Source: Desmodus rotundus (taxonomy: Eukaryota > Chordata > Mammalia > Chiroptera > Phyllostomidae). From it: a stretch of DNA of 64,000 nucleotides. Position 1 is the stretch's first letter, and every line of letters begins with the position of its first letter. Position numbers and translations under genes: made by a program. The notes under the pieces were generated by a model that saw only the letters and a program-made list of their open reading frames with translations, ran no database searches and was not told where the DNA came from. The stretch is taken from the NCBI RefSeq assembly GCF_022682495.2, contig NW_026527291.1:310001-374000 (forward strand), read 5' to 3'. This document shows positions 23,831 to 36,707 of the stretch, piece after piece.

Positions 23831-26306
23831 AATAAGCAGCCCTCTGCCTCCACGGGGCTCAAAAACCTGGGCCCGTTGTGCGAGCACCTGGCGTTCGTGC
23901 AGGCAAACCCGCAGACCCCTCTGGCCCGAACCCACCACTGCGAAGATCCCACTTTTCTTCCATCAGTAAAGGGGTCCTCCTTGAGGAGTGGAGGAACACG
24001 GGGAAGCCCCCAGGAGATGGCTTTTCTCCGAGCCGCGCCTGGCTCCTTTCGGGCCTATACGTGGGCCGCGCGTGCGCAATCAGGCTCCCCACAACAGGCC
24101 TCCCTCGGGTCACGGGGCCCACCCTTGAGGTGTCTCCTGACCCACCCTTGAGGGGTCACGTGACCCACCCCCGGGGGGTCTCGTGACGCACCCCTGAGGG
24201 GTCACGTGACCCACCCCTGGGGGGTCTCGTGACCCACACTTGAGGGGTCACGTGACCCAACCCTGGGGGGTCTCGTGACGCACCCCTGAGGGGTCACGTG
24301 ACCCACCCCTGAGGGGTCACGTGACCCACACCTGCGGGGTCACGTGACCCAACCCTGGGGGGTCTCGTGACGCACCCCTGAGGGGTCACGTGACCCACCC
24401 CTGGGGGGTCTCGTGACCCACCCCTGAGGGGTCACGTGACCCACCCTTGAGGGGTTTCGTGACCCACCCTTTTGGGGTCACGTGACCCACCCTTTTGGGG
24501 TCTCGTGACCCAGCCTTGGGAGGTCACCTGTCCCACCCTGGAGGGGTCAGGTGACCCGCCCTTGAGAGGTCACAGCAGTTTCACAGGGTCCCTGCGCACC
24601 TGTCCATGGAAACAGAAGCCCTCCCTGCCACTCAGAGGACCGTGCGATTTCCCCTAGGCCACACTGCCCAGCAGGACTCTCAGCCCCGCACAGACAGTGT
24701 GCTAAGGACAGACTTGGATACCGGGGCCCTAGGCGGGGGATTTTCCATGGAACTCTCTAAGGGACCGGTGCCCTGTGTCGCCCGGGAGTGCCCATGCCCT
24801 TCCTTGACCCCGCAGGACACTTGCCTCCAGCAATAAGCAGCCGTCTGCCTCCACGGGGCTCAAACACCTGGGCCCGGTGTGCGGGAACCTGGCGTACGTG
24901 GAGGCAAACCCCCAGACCCCTCTGGCCCGAACCCACCACTGCGAAGATCCCCCTTTTCTTCCATCCGTAAAGGGGCCCTCCCTGGGGAGTGGAGGAACAC
25001 GGGGAGGCCCCCAGGAGATGGCTTTTCTCCGAGCCGCGGCTGGCTCCTTTCGGGCCCATACGTGGGCCGCGCGTGCGCACTCAGGCTCCCCACAACAGGC
25101 CTCCCTCGGGTCACGGGGCCCACCCTTGTGGTGTCTCCTGACCCACCCATGAGGGGTCAAGTGACCCACGCCCGGGGGGTCTCGTGACCCACCCCTGAGG
25201 TGTCACGTGACCCACCCCTGGGGGGTCTCGTGACCCACCCTTGAGGGGTCACGTGACCCACCCCTGAGGGGTCACGTGACCCCCACCTGCGGGGTCACGT
25301 GACCCACCCCTGGGGGGTCTCGTGACGCACCCCTGAGGGGTCACGTGACCCACCCTTGAGGGGTTTCGTGACCCACCCTTTTGGTGTCACGTGACCCACC
25401 CTTTTGGGGTCTCGTGACCCACCCTTGGGAAGTCACCTGTCCCACCCTGGAGGGGTCAGGTTACCCGACCTTGAGAGGTCACAGCAGTTTCACAGGGTCC
25501 CTGCGCACCTGTCCATGGAAACAGAAGCCCTCCCTGCCACTCAGAGGACCGCGCGATTACCCCTAGGCCACACTGCCCAGCAGCACTCTCAGCCCCGCAC
25601 AGACAGTGTGCTAAGGACAGACTTTGATACCGGGGCCCTGGGCGGGGGATTTTCCATGGAACTCTCTAAGGGCCCGGTGCCCTGTGTCGCCCGGGAGTGC
25701 CCAAGCCCTTCCTTGACCCCGCAGGACACTTGCATCCAGCAATAAGCAGCCGTCTGCCTCCACGGGGCTCAAACACCTGGGCCCGGTGTGCGGGAACCTG
25801 GCGTACGTGGAGGCAAACCCGCAGACCCCTCTGGCCCGAACCCACCACTGCGAAGATCCCCCTTTTCTTCCATCCGTAAAGGGGCCCTCCCTGGGGAGTG
25901 GAGGAACATGGGGAGGCCCCCAGGAGATGGCTTTTCTCCGAGCCGCGGCTGGCTCGTTTCGGGCCTATACGTGGGCCGCGCATGCGCACTCAGGCTCCAA
26001 AGCACACGCCTTCCTCGGCTCACCTGACCCACCCTTTAGAGGTCACAGCAGTTCCACAGGGTCCCTGGGCACCAGTCCGTGGACACAGGAGCCCTCCCTG
26101 CCACCTAAAGGACCACGCGATTTCCGCTGGGGAACACTCCCCAGAAGCACTCCCAGCCTCGCACAGACACTGTGCGCAGGATAGACTTGTGGACCAGGGG
26201 CCTGGGGGGGGGAATTTTCCAGGGAACTCGCTAAAGGCCAGGTGCCCTCTGTCGCCCTGGGAGTGCCCACGCCATCCCTTAACCCTGCAGGACACTATCA
26301 TCCAGC
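23831..26306 (+). repeat. HOR unit 13: A-B-C trimer, 2476 bp
   Basis: A 23831-24831, B 24832-25740, C 25741-26306. Tracts about 24112-24572 and 25113-25481. A has CCCTAGGCGG near 24728; B has GACCCCCACCTGCGG. Confidence 0.95.
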
Positions 26307-27804
26307 AATAAGCAGCCCTCTGCCTCCACGGGGCTCAAAAACCTGGGCCCGTTGTGCGAGCACCTGGCGTTCGTGCAGGCAAACCCGCAGACCCCTCTGG
26401 CCCGAACCCACCACTGCGAAGATCCCACTTTTCTTCCATCAGTAAAGGGGTCCTCCTTGAGGAGTGGAGGAACACGGGGAAGCCCCCAGGAGATGGCTTT
26501 TCTCCGAGCCGCGCCTGGCTCCTTTCGGGCCTATACGTGGGCCGCGCGTGCGCACTCAGGCTCCCCACAACAGGCCTCCCTCGGGTCACGGGGCCCACCC
26601 TTGAGGTGTCTCCTGACCCACCCTTGAGGGGTCACGTGACCCACCCACGGGGGGTCTCGTGACGCACCCCTGAGGGGTCACGTGACCCACCCCTGGGGGG
26701 TCTCGTGACCCACCCTTGAGGGGTCAGGTGACCCACCCCTGAGGGGTCACGTGACCCACACCTGCGGGGTCACGTGACCCAACCCTGGGGGGTCTCGTGA
26801 CGCACCCCTGAGGGGTCACGTGACCCACCCCTGGGGGGTCTCGTGACCCACCTCTGAGGGGTCACGTGACCCACCCTTGAGGGGTTTCGTGACCCACCCT
26901 TTTGGGGTCTCGTGACCCAGCCTTGGGAGGTCACCTGTCCCACCCTGGAGGGGTCAGGTGACCCGCCCTTGAGAGGTCACAGCAGTTTCACAGGGTCCCT
27001 GCGCACCTGTCCATGGAAACAGAAGCCCTCCCTGCCACTCAGAGGACCGTGCGATTTCCCCTAGGCCACACTGCCCAGCAGGACTCTCAGCCCCGCACAG
27101 ACAGTGTGCTAAGGACAGACTTGGATACCGGGGCCCTGGGCGGGGGATTTTCCATGGAACTCTCTAAGGGCCCGGTGCCCTGTGTCGCCCGGGAGTGCCC
27201 ATGCCCTTCCTTGACCCCGCAGGACACTTGCCTCCAGCAATAAGCAGCCGTCTGCCTCCACGGGGCTCAAACACCTGGGCCCGGTGTGCGGGAACCTGGC
27301 GTACGTGGAGGCAAACCCGCAGACCCCTCTGGCCCGAACCCACCACTGCGAAGATCCCCCTTTTCTTCCATCCGTAAAGGGGCCCTCCCTGGGGAGTGGA
27401 GGAACATGGGGAGGCCCCCAGGAGATGGCTTTTCTCCGAGCCGCGGCTGGCTCGTTTCGGGCCTATACGTGGGCCGCGCATGCGCACTCAGGCTCCAAAG
27501 CACACGCCTTCCTCGGCTCACCTGACCCACCCTTTAGAGGTCACAGCAGTTCCACAGGGTCCCTGGGCACCAGTCCGTGGACACAGGAGCCCTCCCTGCC
27601 ACCTAAAGGACCACGCGATTTCCGCTGGGGAACACTCCCCAGAAGCACTCCCAGCCTCGCACAGACACTGTGCGCAGGATAGACTTGTGGACCAGGGGCC
27701 TGGGGGGGGGAATTTTCCAGGGAACTCGCTAAAGGCCAGGTGCCCTCTGTCGCCCTGGGAGTGCCCACGCCATCCCTTAACCCTGCAGGACACTATCATC
27801 CAGC
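26307..27804 (+). repeat. HOR unit 14: A-C dimer, 1498 bp
   Basis: A 26307-27238 (932 bp), C 27239-27804. Tract about 26588-26979 with exactly one 23-mer lost near the TTTTGGGG edge, a place like that in unit 11 but without its extra C. Confidence 0.95.
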
Positions 27805-29325
27805 AATAAGCAGCCCTCTGCCTCCACGGGGCTCAAACACCTGGGGCCGTTGTGCGAGCACCTGGCGTTCGTGCAGGCAAACCCGCAGACCCCTCTGGCC
27901 CGAACCCACCACTGCGAAGATCCCACTTTTCTTCCATCCGTAAAGGGGTCCTCCTTGAGGAGTGGAGGAACACGGGGAGGCCCCCAGGAGATGGCTTTTC
28001 TCCGAGCCGCGGCTGGCTCCTTTCGGGCCCATACGTGGGCCGCGCGTGCGCACTCAGGCTCCCCACAACAGGCCTCCCTCGGGTCACGGGGCCCACCCTT
28101 GTGGTGTCTCCTGACCCACCCATGAGGGGTCAAGTGACCCACGCCCGGGGGGTCTCGTGACCCACCCCTGAGGTGTCACGTGACCCACCCCTGGGGGGTC
28201 TCGTGACCCACCCTTGAGGGGTCACGTGACCCACCCCTGAGGGGTCACGTGACCCACACCTGCGGGGTCACGTGACCCACCCCTGGGGGGTCTCGTGACG
28301 CACCCCTGAGGGGTCACGTGACCCACCCCTGGGGGGTCTCGTGACGCACCCCTGAGGGGTCACGTGACCCACCCTTGAGGGGTTTCGTGACCCACCCTTT
28401 TGGTGTCACGTGACCCACCCTTTTGGGGTCTCGTGACCCACCCTTGGGAAGTCACCTGTCCCACCCTGGAGGGGTCAGGTTACCCGACCTTGAGAGGTCA
28501 CAGCAGTTTCACAGGGTCCCTGCGCACCTGTCCATGGAAACAGAAGCCCTCCCTGCCACTCAGAGGACCGCGCGATTACCCCTAGGCCACACTGCCCAGC
28601 AGCACTCTCAGCCCCGCACAGACAGTGTGCTAAGGACAGACTTGGATACCGGGGCCCTGGGCGGGGGATTTTCCATGGAACTCTCTAAGGGCCCGGTGCC
28701 CTGTGTCGCCCGGGAGTGCCCAAGCCCTTCCTTGACCCCGCAGGACACTTGCATCCAGCAATAAGCAGCCGTCTGCCTCCACGGGGCTCAAACACCTGGG
28801 CCCGGTGTGCGGGAACCTGGCGTACGTGGAGGCAAACCCCCAGACCCCTCTGGCCCGAACCCACCACTGCGAAGATCCCCCTTTTCTTCCATCCGTAAAG
28901 GGGCCCTCCCTGGGGAGTGGAGGAACATGGGGAGGCCCCCAGGAGATGGCTTTTCTCCGAGCCGCGGCTGGCTCGTTTCGGGCCTATACGTGGGCCGCGC
29001 ATGCGCACTCAGGCTCCAAAGCACACGCCTTCCTCGGCTCACCTGACCCACCCTTTAGAGGTCACAGCAGTTCCACAGAGTCCCTGGGCACCAGTCCGTG
29101 GACACAGGAGCCCTCCCTGCCACCTAAAGGACCACGCGATTTCCGCTGGGGAACACTCCCCAGAAGCACTCCCAGCCTCGCACAGACACTGTGCGCAGGA
29201 TAGACTTGTGGACCAGGGGCCTGGGGGGGGGAATTTTCCAGGGAACTCGCTAAAGGCCAGGTGCCCTCTGTCGCCCTGGGAGTGCCCACGCCATCCCTTA
29301 ACCCTGCAGGACACTATCATCCAGC
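27805..29325 (+). repeat. HOR unit 15: A'-C dimer, 1521 bp
   Basis: A' 27805-28759, C 28760-29325. Tract about 28086-28500. C carries CAGAGTCCC, as in units 4, 8, 12 and 18. Confidence 0.95.
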
Positions 29326-31801
29326 AATAAGCAGCCCTCTGCCTCCACGGGGCTCAAAAACCTGGGCCCGTTGTGCGAGCACCTGGCGTTCGTGCAGGCA
29401 AACCCGCAGACCCCTCTGGCCCGAACCCACCACTGCGAAGATCCCACTTTTCTTCCATCAGTAAAGGGGTCCTCCTTGAGGAGTGGAGGAACACGGGGAA
29501 GCCCCCAGGAGATGGCTTTTCTCCGAGCCGCGCCTGGCTCCTTTCGGGCCTATACGTGGGCCGCGCGTGCGCAATCAGGCTCCCCACAACAGGCCTCCCT
29601 CGGGTCACGGGGCCCACCCTTGAGGTGTCTCCTGACCCACCCTTGAGGGGTCACGTGACCCACCCCCGGGGGGTCTCGTGACGCACCCCTGAGGGGTCAC
29701 GTGACCCACCCCTGGGGGGTCTCGTGACCCACACTTGAGGGGTCACGTGACCCAACCCTGGGGGGTCTCGTGACGCACCCCTGAGGGGTCACGTGACCCA
29801 CCCCTGAGGGGTCACGTGACCCACACCTGCGGGGTCACGTGACCCAACCCTGGGGGGTCTCGTGACGCACCCCTGAGGGGTCACGTGACCCACCCCTGGG
29901 GGGTCTCGTGACCCACCCCTGAGGGGTCACGTGACCCACCCTTGAGGGGTTTCGTGACCCACCCTTTTGGGGTCACGTGACCCACCCTTTTGGGGTCTCG
30001 TGACCCAGCCTTGGGAGGTCACCTGTCCCACCCTGGAGGGGTCAGGTGACCCGCCCTTGAGAGGTCACAGCAGTTTCACAGGGTCCCTGCGCACCTGTCC
30101 ATGGAAACAGAAGCCCTCCCTGCCACTCAGAGGACCGTGCGATTTCCCCTAGGCCACACTGCCCAGCAGGACTCTCAGCCCCGCACAGACAGTGTGCTAA
30201 GGACAGACTTGGATACCGGGGCCCTAGGCGGGGGATTTTCCATGGAACTCTCTAAGGGACCGGTGCCCTGTGTCGCCCGGGAGTGCCCATGCCCTTCCTT
30301 GACCCCGCAGGACACTTGCCTCCAGCAATAAGCAGCCGTCTGCCTCCACGGGGCTCAAACACCTGGGCCCGGTGTGCGGGAACCTGGCGTACGTGGAGGC
30401 AAACCCCCAGACCCCTCTGGCCCGAACCCACCACTGCGAAGATCCCCCTTTTCTTCCATCCGTAAAGGGGCCCTCCCTGGGGAGTGGAGGAACACGGGGA
30501 GGCCCCCAGGAGATGGCTTTTCTCCGAGCCGCGGCTGGCTCCTTTCGGGCCCATACGTGGGCCGCGCGTGCGCACTCAGGCTCCCCACAACAGGCCTCCC
30601 TCGGGTCACGGGGCCCACCCTTGTGGTGTCTCCTGACCCACCCATGAGGGGTCAAGTGACCCACGCCCGGGGGGTCTCGTGACCCACCCCTGAGGTGTCA
30701 CGTGACCCACCCCTGGGGGGTCTCGTGACCCACCCTTGAGGGGTCACGTGACCCACCCCTGAGGGGTCACGTGACCCCCACCTGCGGGGTCACGTGACCC
30801 ACCCCTGGGGGGTCTCGTGACGCACCCCTGAGGGGTCACGTGACCCACCCTTGAGGGGTTTCGTGACCCACCCTTTTGGTGTCACGTGACCCACCCTTTT
30901 GGGGTCTCGTGACCCACCCTTGGGAAGTCACCTGTCCCACCCTGGAGGGGTCAGGTTACCCGACCTTGAGAGGTCACAGCAGTTTCACAGGGTCCCTGCG
31001 CACCTGTCCATGGAAACAGAAGCCCTCCCTGCCACTCAGAGGACCGCGCGATTACCCCTAGGCCACACTGCCCAGCAGCACTCTAGCCCCGCACAGACAG
31101 TGTGCTAAGGACAGACTTTGATACCGGGGCCCTGGGCGGGGGATTTTCCATGGAACTCTCTAAGGGCCCGGTGCCCTGTGTCGCCCGGGAGTGCCCAAGC
31201 CCTTCCTTGACCCCGCAGGACACTTGCATCCAGCAATAAGCAGCCGTCTGCCTCCACGGGGCTCAAACACCTGGGCCCGGTGTGCGGGAACCTGGCGTAC
31301 GTGGAGGCAAACCCCCAGACCCCTCTGGCCCGAACCCACCACTGCGAAGATCCCCCTTTTCTTCCATCCGTAAAGGGGCCCTCCCTGGGGAGTGGAGGAA
31401 CATGGGGAGGCCCCCAGGAGATGGCTTTTCTCCGAGCCGCGGCTGGCTCGTTTCGGGCCTATACGTGGGCCGCGCAATGCGCACTCAGGCTCCAAAGCAC
31501 ACGCCTTCCTCGGCTCACCTGACCCACCCTTTAGAGGTCACAGCAGTTCCACAGGGTCCCTGGGCACCAGTCCGTGGACACAGGAGCCCTCCCTGCCACC
31601 TAAAGGACCACGCGATTTCCGCTGGGGAACACTCCCCAGAAGCACTCCCAGCCTCGCACAGACACTGTGCGCAGGATAGACTTGTGGACCAGGGGCCTGG
31701 GGGGGGAATTTTCCAGGGAACTCGCTAAAGGCCAGGTGCCCCTCTGTCGCCCTGGGAGTGCCCACGCCATCCCTTAACCCTGCAGGACACTATCATCCAG
31801 C
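29326..31801 (+). repeat. HOR unit 16: A-B-C trimer, 2476 bp, with four indels
   Basis: A 29326-30326, B 30327-31234 (908 bp), C 31235-31801 (567 bp). Tracts about 29607-30067 and 30608-30976. B lacks a C near 31084. C gains an A at 31476, has eight instead of nine G near 31699-31706 and gains a C near 31740. No other unit has any of these four. Confidence 0.93.
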
Positions 31802-34277
31802 AATAAGCAGCCCTCTGCCTCCACGGGGCTCAAAAACCTGGGCCCGTTGTGCGAGCACCTGGCGTTCGTGCAGGCAAACCCGCAGACCCCTCTGGCCCGA
31901 ACCCACCACTGCGAAGATCCCACTTTTCTTCCATCAGTAAAGGGGTCCTCCTTGAGGAGTGGAGGAACACGGGGAAGCCCCCAGGAGATGGCTTTTCTCC
32001 GAGCCGCGCCTGGCTCCTTTCGGGCCTATACGTGGGCCGCGCGTGCGCACTCAGGCTCCCCACAACAGGCCTCCCTCGGGTCACGGGGCCCACCCTTGAG
32101 GTGTCTCCTGACCCACCCTTGAGGGGTCACGTGACCCACCCACGGGGGGTCTCGTGACGCACCCCTGAGGGGTCACGTGACCCACCCCTGGGGGGTCTCG
32201 TGACCCACCCTTGAGGGGTCAGGTGACCCACCCCTGAGGGGTCACGTGACCCACACCTGCGGGGTCACGTGACCCAACCCTGGGGGGTCTCGTGACGCAC
32301 CCCTGAGGGGTCACGTGACCCACCCCTGGGGGGTCTCGTGACCCACCTCTGAGGGGTCACGTGACCCACCCTTGAGGGGTTTCGTGACCCACCCTTTTGG
32401 GGTCACGTGACCCACCCTTTTGGGGTCTCGTGACCCAGCCTTGGGAGGTCACCTGTCCCACCCTGGAGGGGTCAGGTGACCCGCCCTTGAGAGGTCACAG
32501 CAGTTTCACAGGGTCCCTGCGCACCTGTCCATGGAAACAGAAGCCCTCCCTGCCACTCAGAGGACCGTGCGATTTCCCCTAGGCCACACTGCCCAGCAGG
32601 ACTCTCAGCCCCGCACAGACAGTGTGCTAAGGACAGACTTGGATACCGGGGCCCTGGGCGGGGGATTTTCCATGGAACTCTCTAAGGGCCCGGTGCCCTG
32701 TGTCGCCCGGGAGTGCCCAAGCCCTTCCTTGACCCCGCAGGACACTTGCATCCAGCAATAAGCAGCCGTCTGCCTCCACGGGGCTCAAACACCTGGGCCC
32801 GGTGTGCGGGAACCTGGCGTACGTGGAGGCAAACCCCCAGACCCCTCTGGCCCGAACCCACCACTGCGAAGATCCCCCTTTTCTTCCATCCGTAAAGGGG
32901 CCCTCCCTGGGGAGTGGAGGAACACGGGGAGGCCCCCAGGAGATGGCTTTTCTCCGAGCCGCGGCTGGCTCCTTTCGGGCCCATACGTGGGCCGCGCGTG
33001 CGCACTCAGGCTCCCCACAACAGGCCTCCCTCGGGTCACGGGGCCCACCCTTGTGGTGTCTCCTGACCCACCCATGAGGGGTCAAGTGACCCACGCCCGG
33101 GGGGTCTCGTGACCCACCCCTGAGGTGTCACGTGACCCACCCCTGGGGGGTCTCGTGACCCACCCTTGAGGGGTCACGTGACCCACCCCTGAGGGGTCAC
33201 GTGACCCACACCTGCGGGGTCACGTGACCCACCCCTGGGGGGTCTCGTGACGCACCCCTGAGGGGTCACGTGACCCACCCCTGGGGGGTCTCGTGACGCA
33301 CCCCTGAGGGGTCACGTGACCCACCCTTGAGGGGTTTCGTGACCCACCCTTTTGGTGTCACGTGACCCACCCTTTTGGGGTCTCGTGACCCACCCTTGGG
33401 AAGTCACCTGTCCCACCCTGGAGGGGTCAGGTTACCCGACCTTGAGAGGTCACAGCAGTTTCACAGGGTCCCTGCGCACCTGTCCATGGAAACAGAAGCC
33501 CTCCCTGCCACTCAGAGGACCGCGCGATTACCCCTAGGCCACACTGCCCAGCAGCACTCTCAGCCCCGCACAGACAGTGTGCTAAGGACAGACTTGGATA
33601 CCGGGGCCCTGGGCGGGGGATTTTCCATGGAACTCTCTAAGGGCCCGGTGCCCTGTGTCGCCCGGGAGTGCCCAAGCCCTTCCTTGACCCCGCAGGACAC
33701 TTGCATCCAGCAATAAGCAGCCGTCTGCCTCCACGGGGCTCAAACACCTGGGCCCGGTGTGCGGGAACCTGGCGTACGTGGAGGCAAACCCCCAGACCCC
33801 TCTGGCCCGAACCCACCACTGCGAAGATCCCCCTTTTCTTCCATCCGTAAAGGGGCCCTCCCTGGGGAGTGGAGGAACATGGGGAGGCCCCCAGGAGATG
33901 GCTTTTCTCCGAGCCGCGGCTGGCTCGTTTCGGGCCTATACGTGGGCCGCGCATGCGCACTCAGGCTCCAAAGCACACGCCTTCCTCGGCTCACCTGACC
34001 CACCCTTTAGAGGTCACAGCAGTTCCACAGGGTCCCTGGGCACCAGTCCGTGGACACAGGAGCCCTCCCTGCCACCTAAAGGACCACGCGATTTCCGCTG
34101 GGGAACACTCCCCAGAAGCACTCCCAGCCTCGCACAGACACTGTGCGCAGGATAGACTTGTGGACCAGGGGCCTGGGGGGGGGAATTTTCCAGGGAACTC
34201 GCTAAAGGCCAGGTGCCCTCTGTCGCCCTGGGAGTGCCCACGCCATCCCTTAACCCTGCAGGACACTATCATCCAGC
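31802..34277 (+). repeat. HOR unit 17: A-B-C trimer, 2476 bp
   Basis: A 31802-32756, B 32757-33711 (both 955 bp), C 33712-34277. Tracts about 32083-32497 and 33038-33452. Matches units 2 and 20 in layout. Confidence 0.95.
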
Positions 34278-36707
34278 AATAAGCAGCCCTCTGCCTCCAC
34301 GGGGCTCAAAAACCTGGGCCCGTTGTGCGAGCACCTGGCGTTCGTGCAGGCAAACCCGCAGACCCCTCTGGCCCGAACCCACCACTGCGAAGATCCCACT
34401 TTTCTTCCATCAGTAAAGGGGTCCTCCTTGAGGAGTGGAGGAACACGGGGAAGCCCCCAGGAGATGGCTTTTCTCCGAGCCGCGCCTGGCTCCTTTCGGG
34501 CCTATACGTGGGCCGCGCGTGCGCACTCAGGCTCCCCACAACAGGCCTCCCTCGGGTCACGGGGCCCACCCTTGAGGTGTCTCCTGACCCACCCTTGAGG
34601 GGTCACGTGACCCACCCACGGGGGGTCTCGTGACGCACCCCTGAGGGGTCACGTGACCCACCCCTGGGGGGTCTCGTGACCCACCCTTGAGGGGTCAGGT
34701 GACCCACCCCTGAGGGGTCACGTGACCCACACCTGCGGGGTCACGTGACCCAACCCTGGGGGGTCTCGTGACGCACCCCTGAGGGGTCACGTGACCCACC
34801 CCTGGGGGGTCTCGTGACCCACCTCTGAGGGGTCACGTGACCCACCCTTGAGGGGTTTCGTGACCCACCCTTTTGGGGTCACGTGACCCACCCTTTTGGG
34901 GTCTCGTGACCCAGCCTTGGGAGGTCACCTGTCCCACCCTGGAGGGGTCAGGTGACCCGCCCTTGAGAGGTCACAGCAGTTTCACAGGGTCCCTGCGCAC
35001 CTGTCCATGGAAACAGAAGCCCTCCCTGCCACTCAGAGGACCGTGCGATTTCCCCTAGGCCACACTGCCCAGCAGGACTCTCAGCCCCGCACAGACAGTG
35101 TGCTAAGGACAGACTTGGATACCGGGGCCCTGGGCGGGGGATTTTCCATGGAACTCTCTAAGGGCCCGGTGCCCTGTGTCGCCCGGGAGTGCCCAAGCCC
35201 TTCCTTGACCCCGCAGGACACTTGCATCCACCAATAAGCAGCCGTCTGCCTCCACGGGGCTCAAACACCTGGGCCCGGTGTGCGGGAACCTGGCGTACGT
35301 GGAGGCAAACCCCCAGACCCCTCTGGCCCGAACCCACCACTGCGAAGATCCCCCTTTTCTTCCATCCGTAAAGGGGCCCTCCCTGGGGAGTGGAGGAACA
35401 CGGGGAGGCCCCCAGGAGATGGCTTTTCTCCGAGCCGCGGCTGGCTCCTTTCGGGCCCATACGTGGGCCGCGCGTGCGCACTCAGGCTCCCCACAACAGG
35501 CCTCCCTCGGGTCACGGGGCCCACCCTTGTGGTGTCTCCTGACCCACCCATGAGGGGTCAAGTGACCCACGCCCGGGGGGTCTCGTGACCCACCCCTGAG
35601 GTGTCACGTGACCCACCCCTGGGGGGTCTCGTGACCCACCCTTGAGGGGTCACGTGACCCACCCCTGAGGGGTCACGTGACCCACACCTGCGGGGTCACG
35701 TGACCCACCCCTGGGGGGTCTCGTGACGCACCCCTGAGGGGTCACGTGACCCACCCTTGAGGGGTTTCGTGACCCACCCTTTTGGTGTCACGTGACCCAC
35801 CCTTTTGGGGTCTCGTGACCCACCCTTGGGAAGTCACCTGTCCCACCCTGGAGGGGTCAGGTTACCCGACCTTGAGAGGTCACAGCAGTTTCACAGGGTC
35901 CCTGCGCACCTGTCCATGGAAACAGAAGCCCTCCCTGCCACTCAGAGGACCGCGCGATTACCCCTAGGCCACACTGCCCAGCAGCACTCTCAGCCCCGCA
36001 CAGACAGTGTGCTAAGGACAGACTTGGATACCGGGGCCCTGGGCGGGGGATTTTCCATGGAACTCTCTAAGGGCCCGGTGCCCTGTGTCGCCCGGGAGTG
36101 CCCAAGCCCTTCCTTGACCCCGCAGGACACTTGCATCCAGCAATAAGCAGCCGTCTGCCTCCACGGGGCTCAAACACCTGGGCCCGGTGTGCGGGAACCT
36201 GGCGTACGTGGAGGCAAACCCCCAGACCCCTCTGGCCCGAACCCACCACTGCGAAGATCCCCCTTTTCTTCCATCCGTAAAGGGGCCCTCCCTGGGGAGT
36301 GGAGGAACATGGGGAGGCCCCCAGGAGATGGCTTTTCTCCGAGCCGCGGCTGGCTCGTTTCGGGCCTATACGTGGGCCGCGCATGCGCACTCAGGCTCCA
36401 AAGCACACGCCTTCCTCGGCTCACCTGACCCACCCTTTAGAGGTCACAGCAGTTCCACAGAGTCCCTGGGCACCAGTCCGTGGACACAGGAGCCCTCCCT
36501 GCCACCTAAAGGACCACGCGATTTCCGCTGGGGAACACTCCCCAGAAGCACTCCCAGCCTCGCACAGACACTGTGCGCAGGATAGACTTGTGGACCAGGG
36601 GCCTGGGGGGGGGAATTTTCCAGGGAACTCGCTAAAGGCCAGGTGCCCTCTGTCGCCCTGGGAGTGCCCACGCCATCCCTTAACCCTGCAGGACACTATC
36701 ATCCAGC
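34278..36707 (+). repeat. HOR unit 18: A-B-C trimer, 2430 bp
   Basis: A 34278-35232, B 35233-36141, C 36142-36707. Tracts about 34559-34973 and 35514-35882. Private CATCCACCAATAAG at the A/B border (35231). C carries CAGAGTCCC. Confidence 0.95.

Larger units (their letters stand above)
23831..29325 (+). repeat. Superblock 4 (5495 bp): A-B-C, A-C, A'-C
   Basis: Seven monomers: the ten-monomer pattern with one internal A-B-C trimer missing. The first A has CCCTAGGCGG, a mark shared only with the first A of superblocks 5 and 6, so these three are the closest relatives. Confidence 0.92.
29326..36707 (+). repeat. Superblock 5 (7382 bp): three A-B-C trimers
   Basis: Nine monomers of 2476, 2476 and 2430 bp per trimer. 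It is identical in length and monomer order to superblock 6, although it contains four single-base indels in 31085-31742 that cancel out. Confidence 0.92.
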
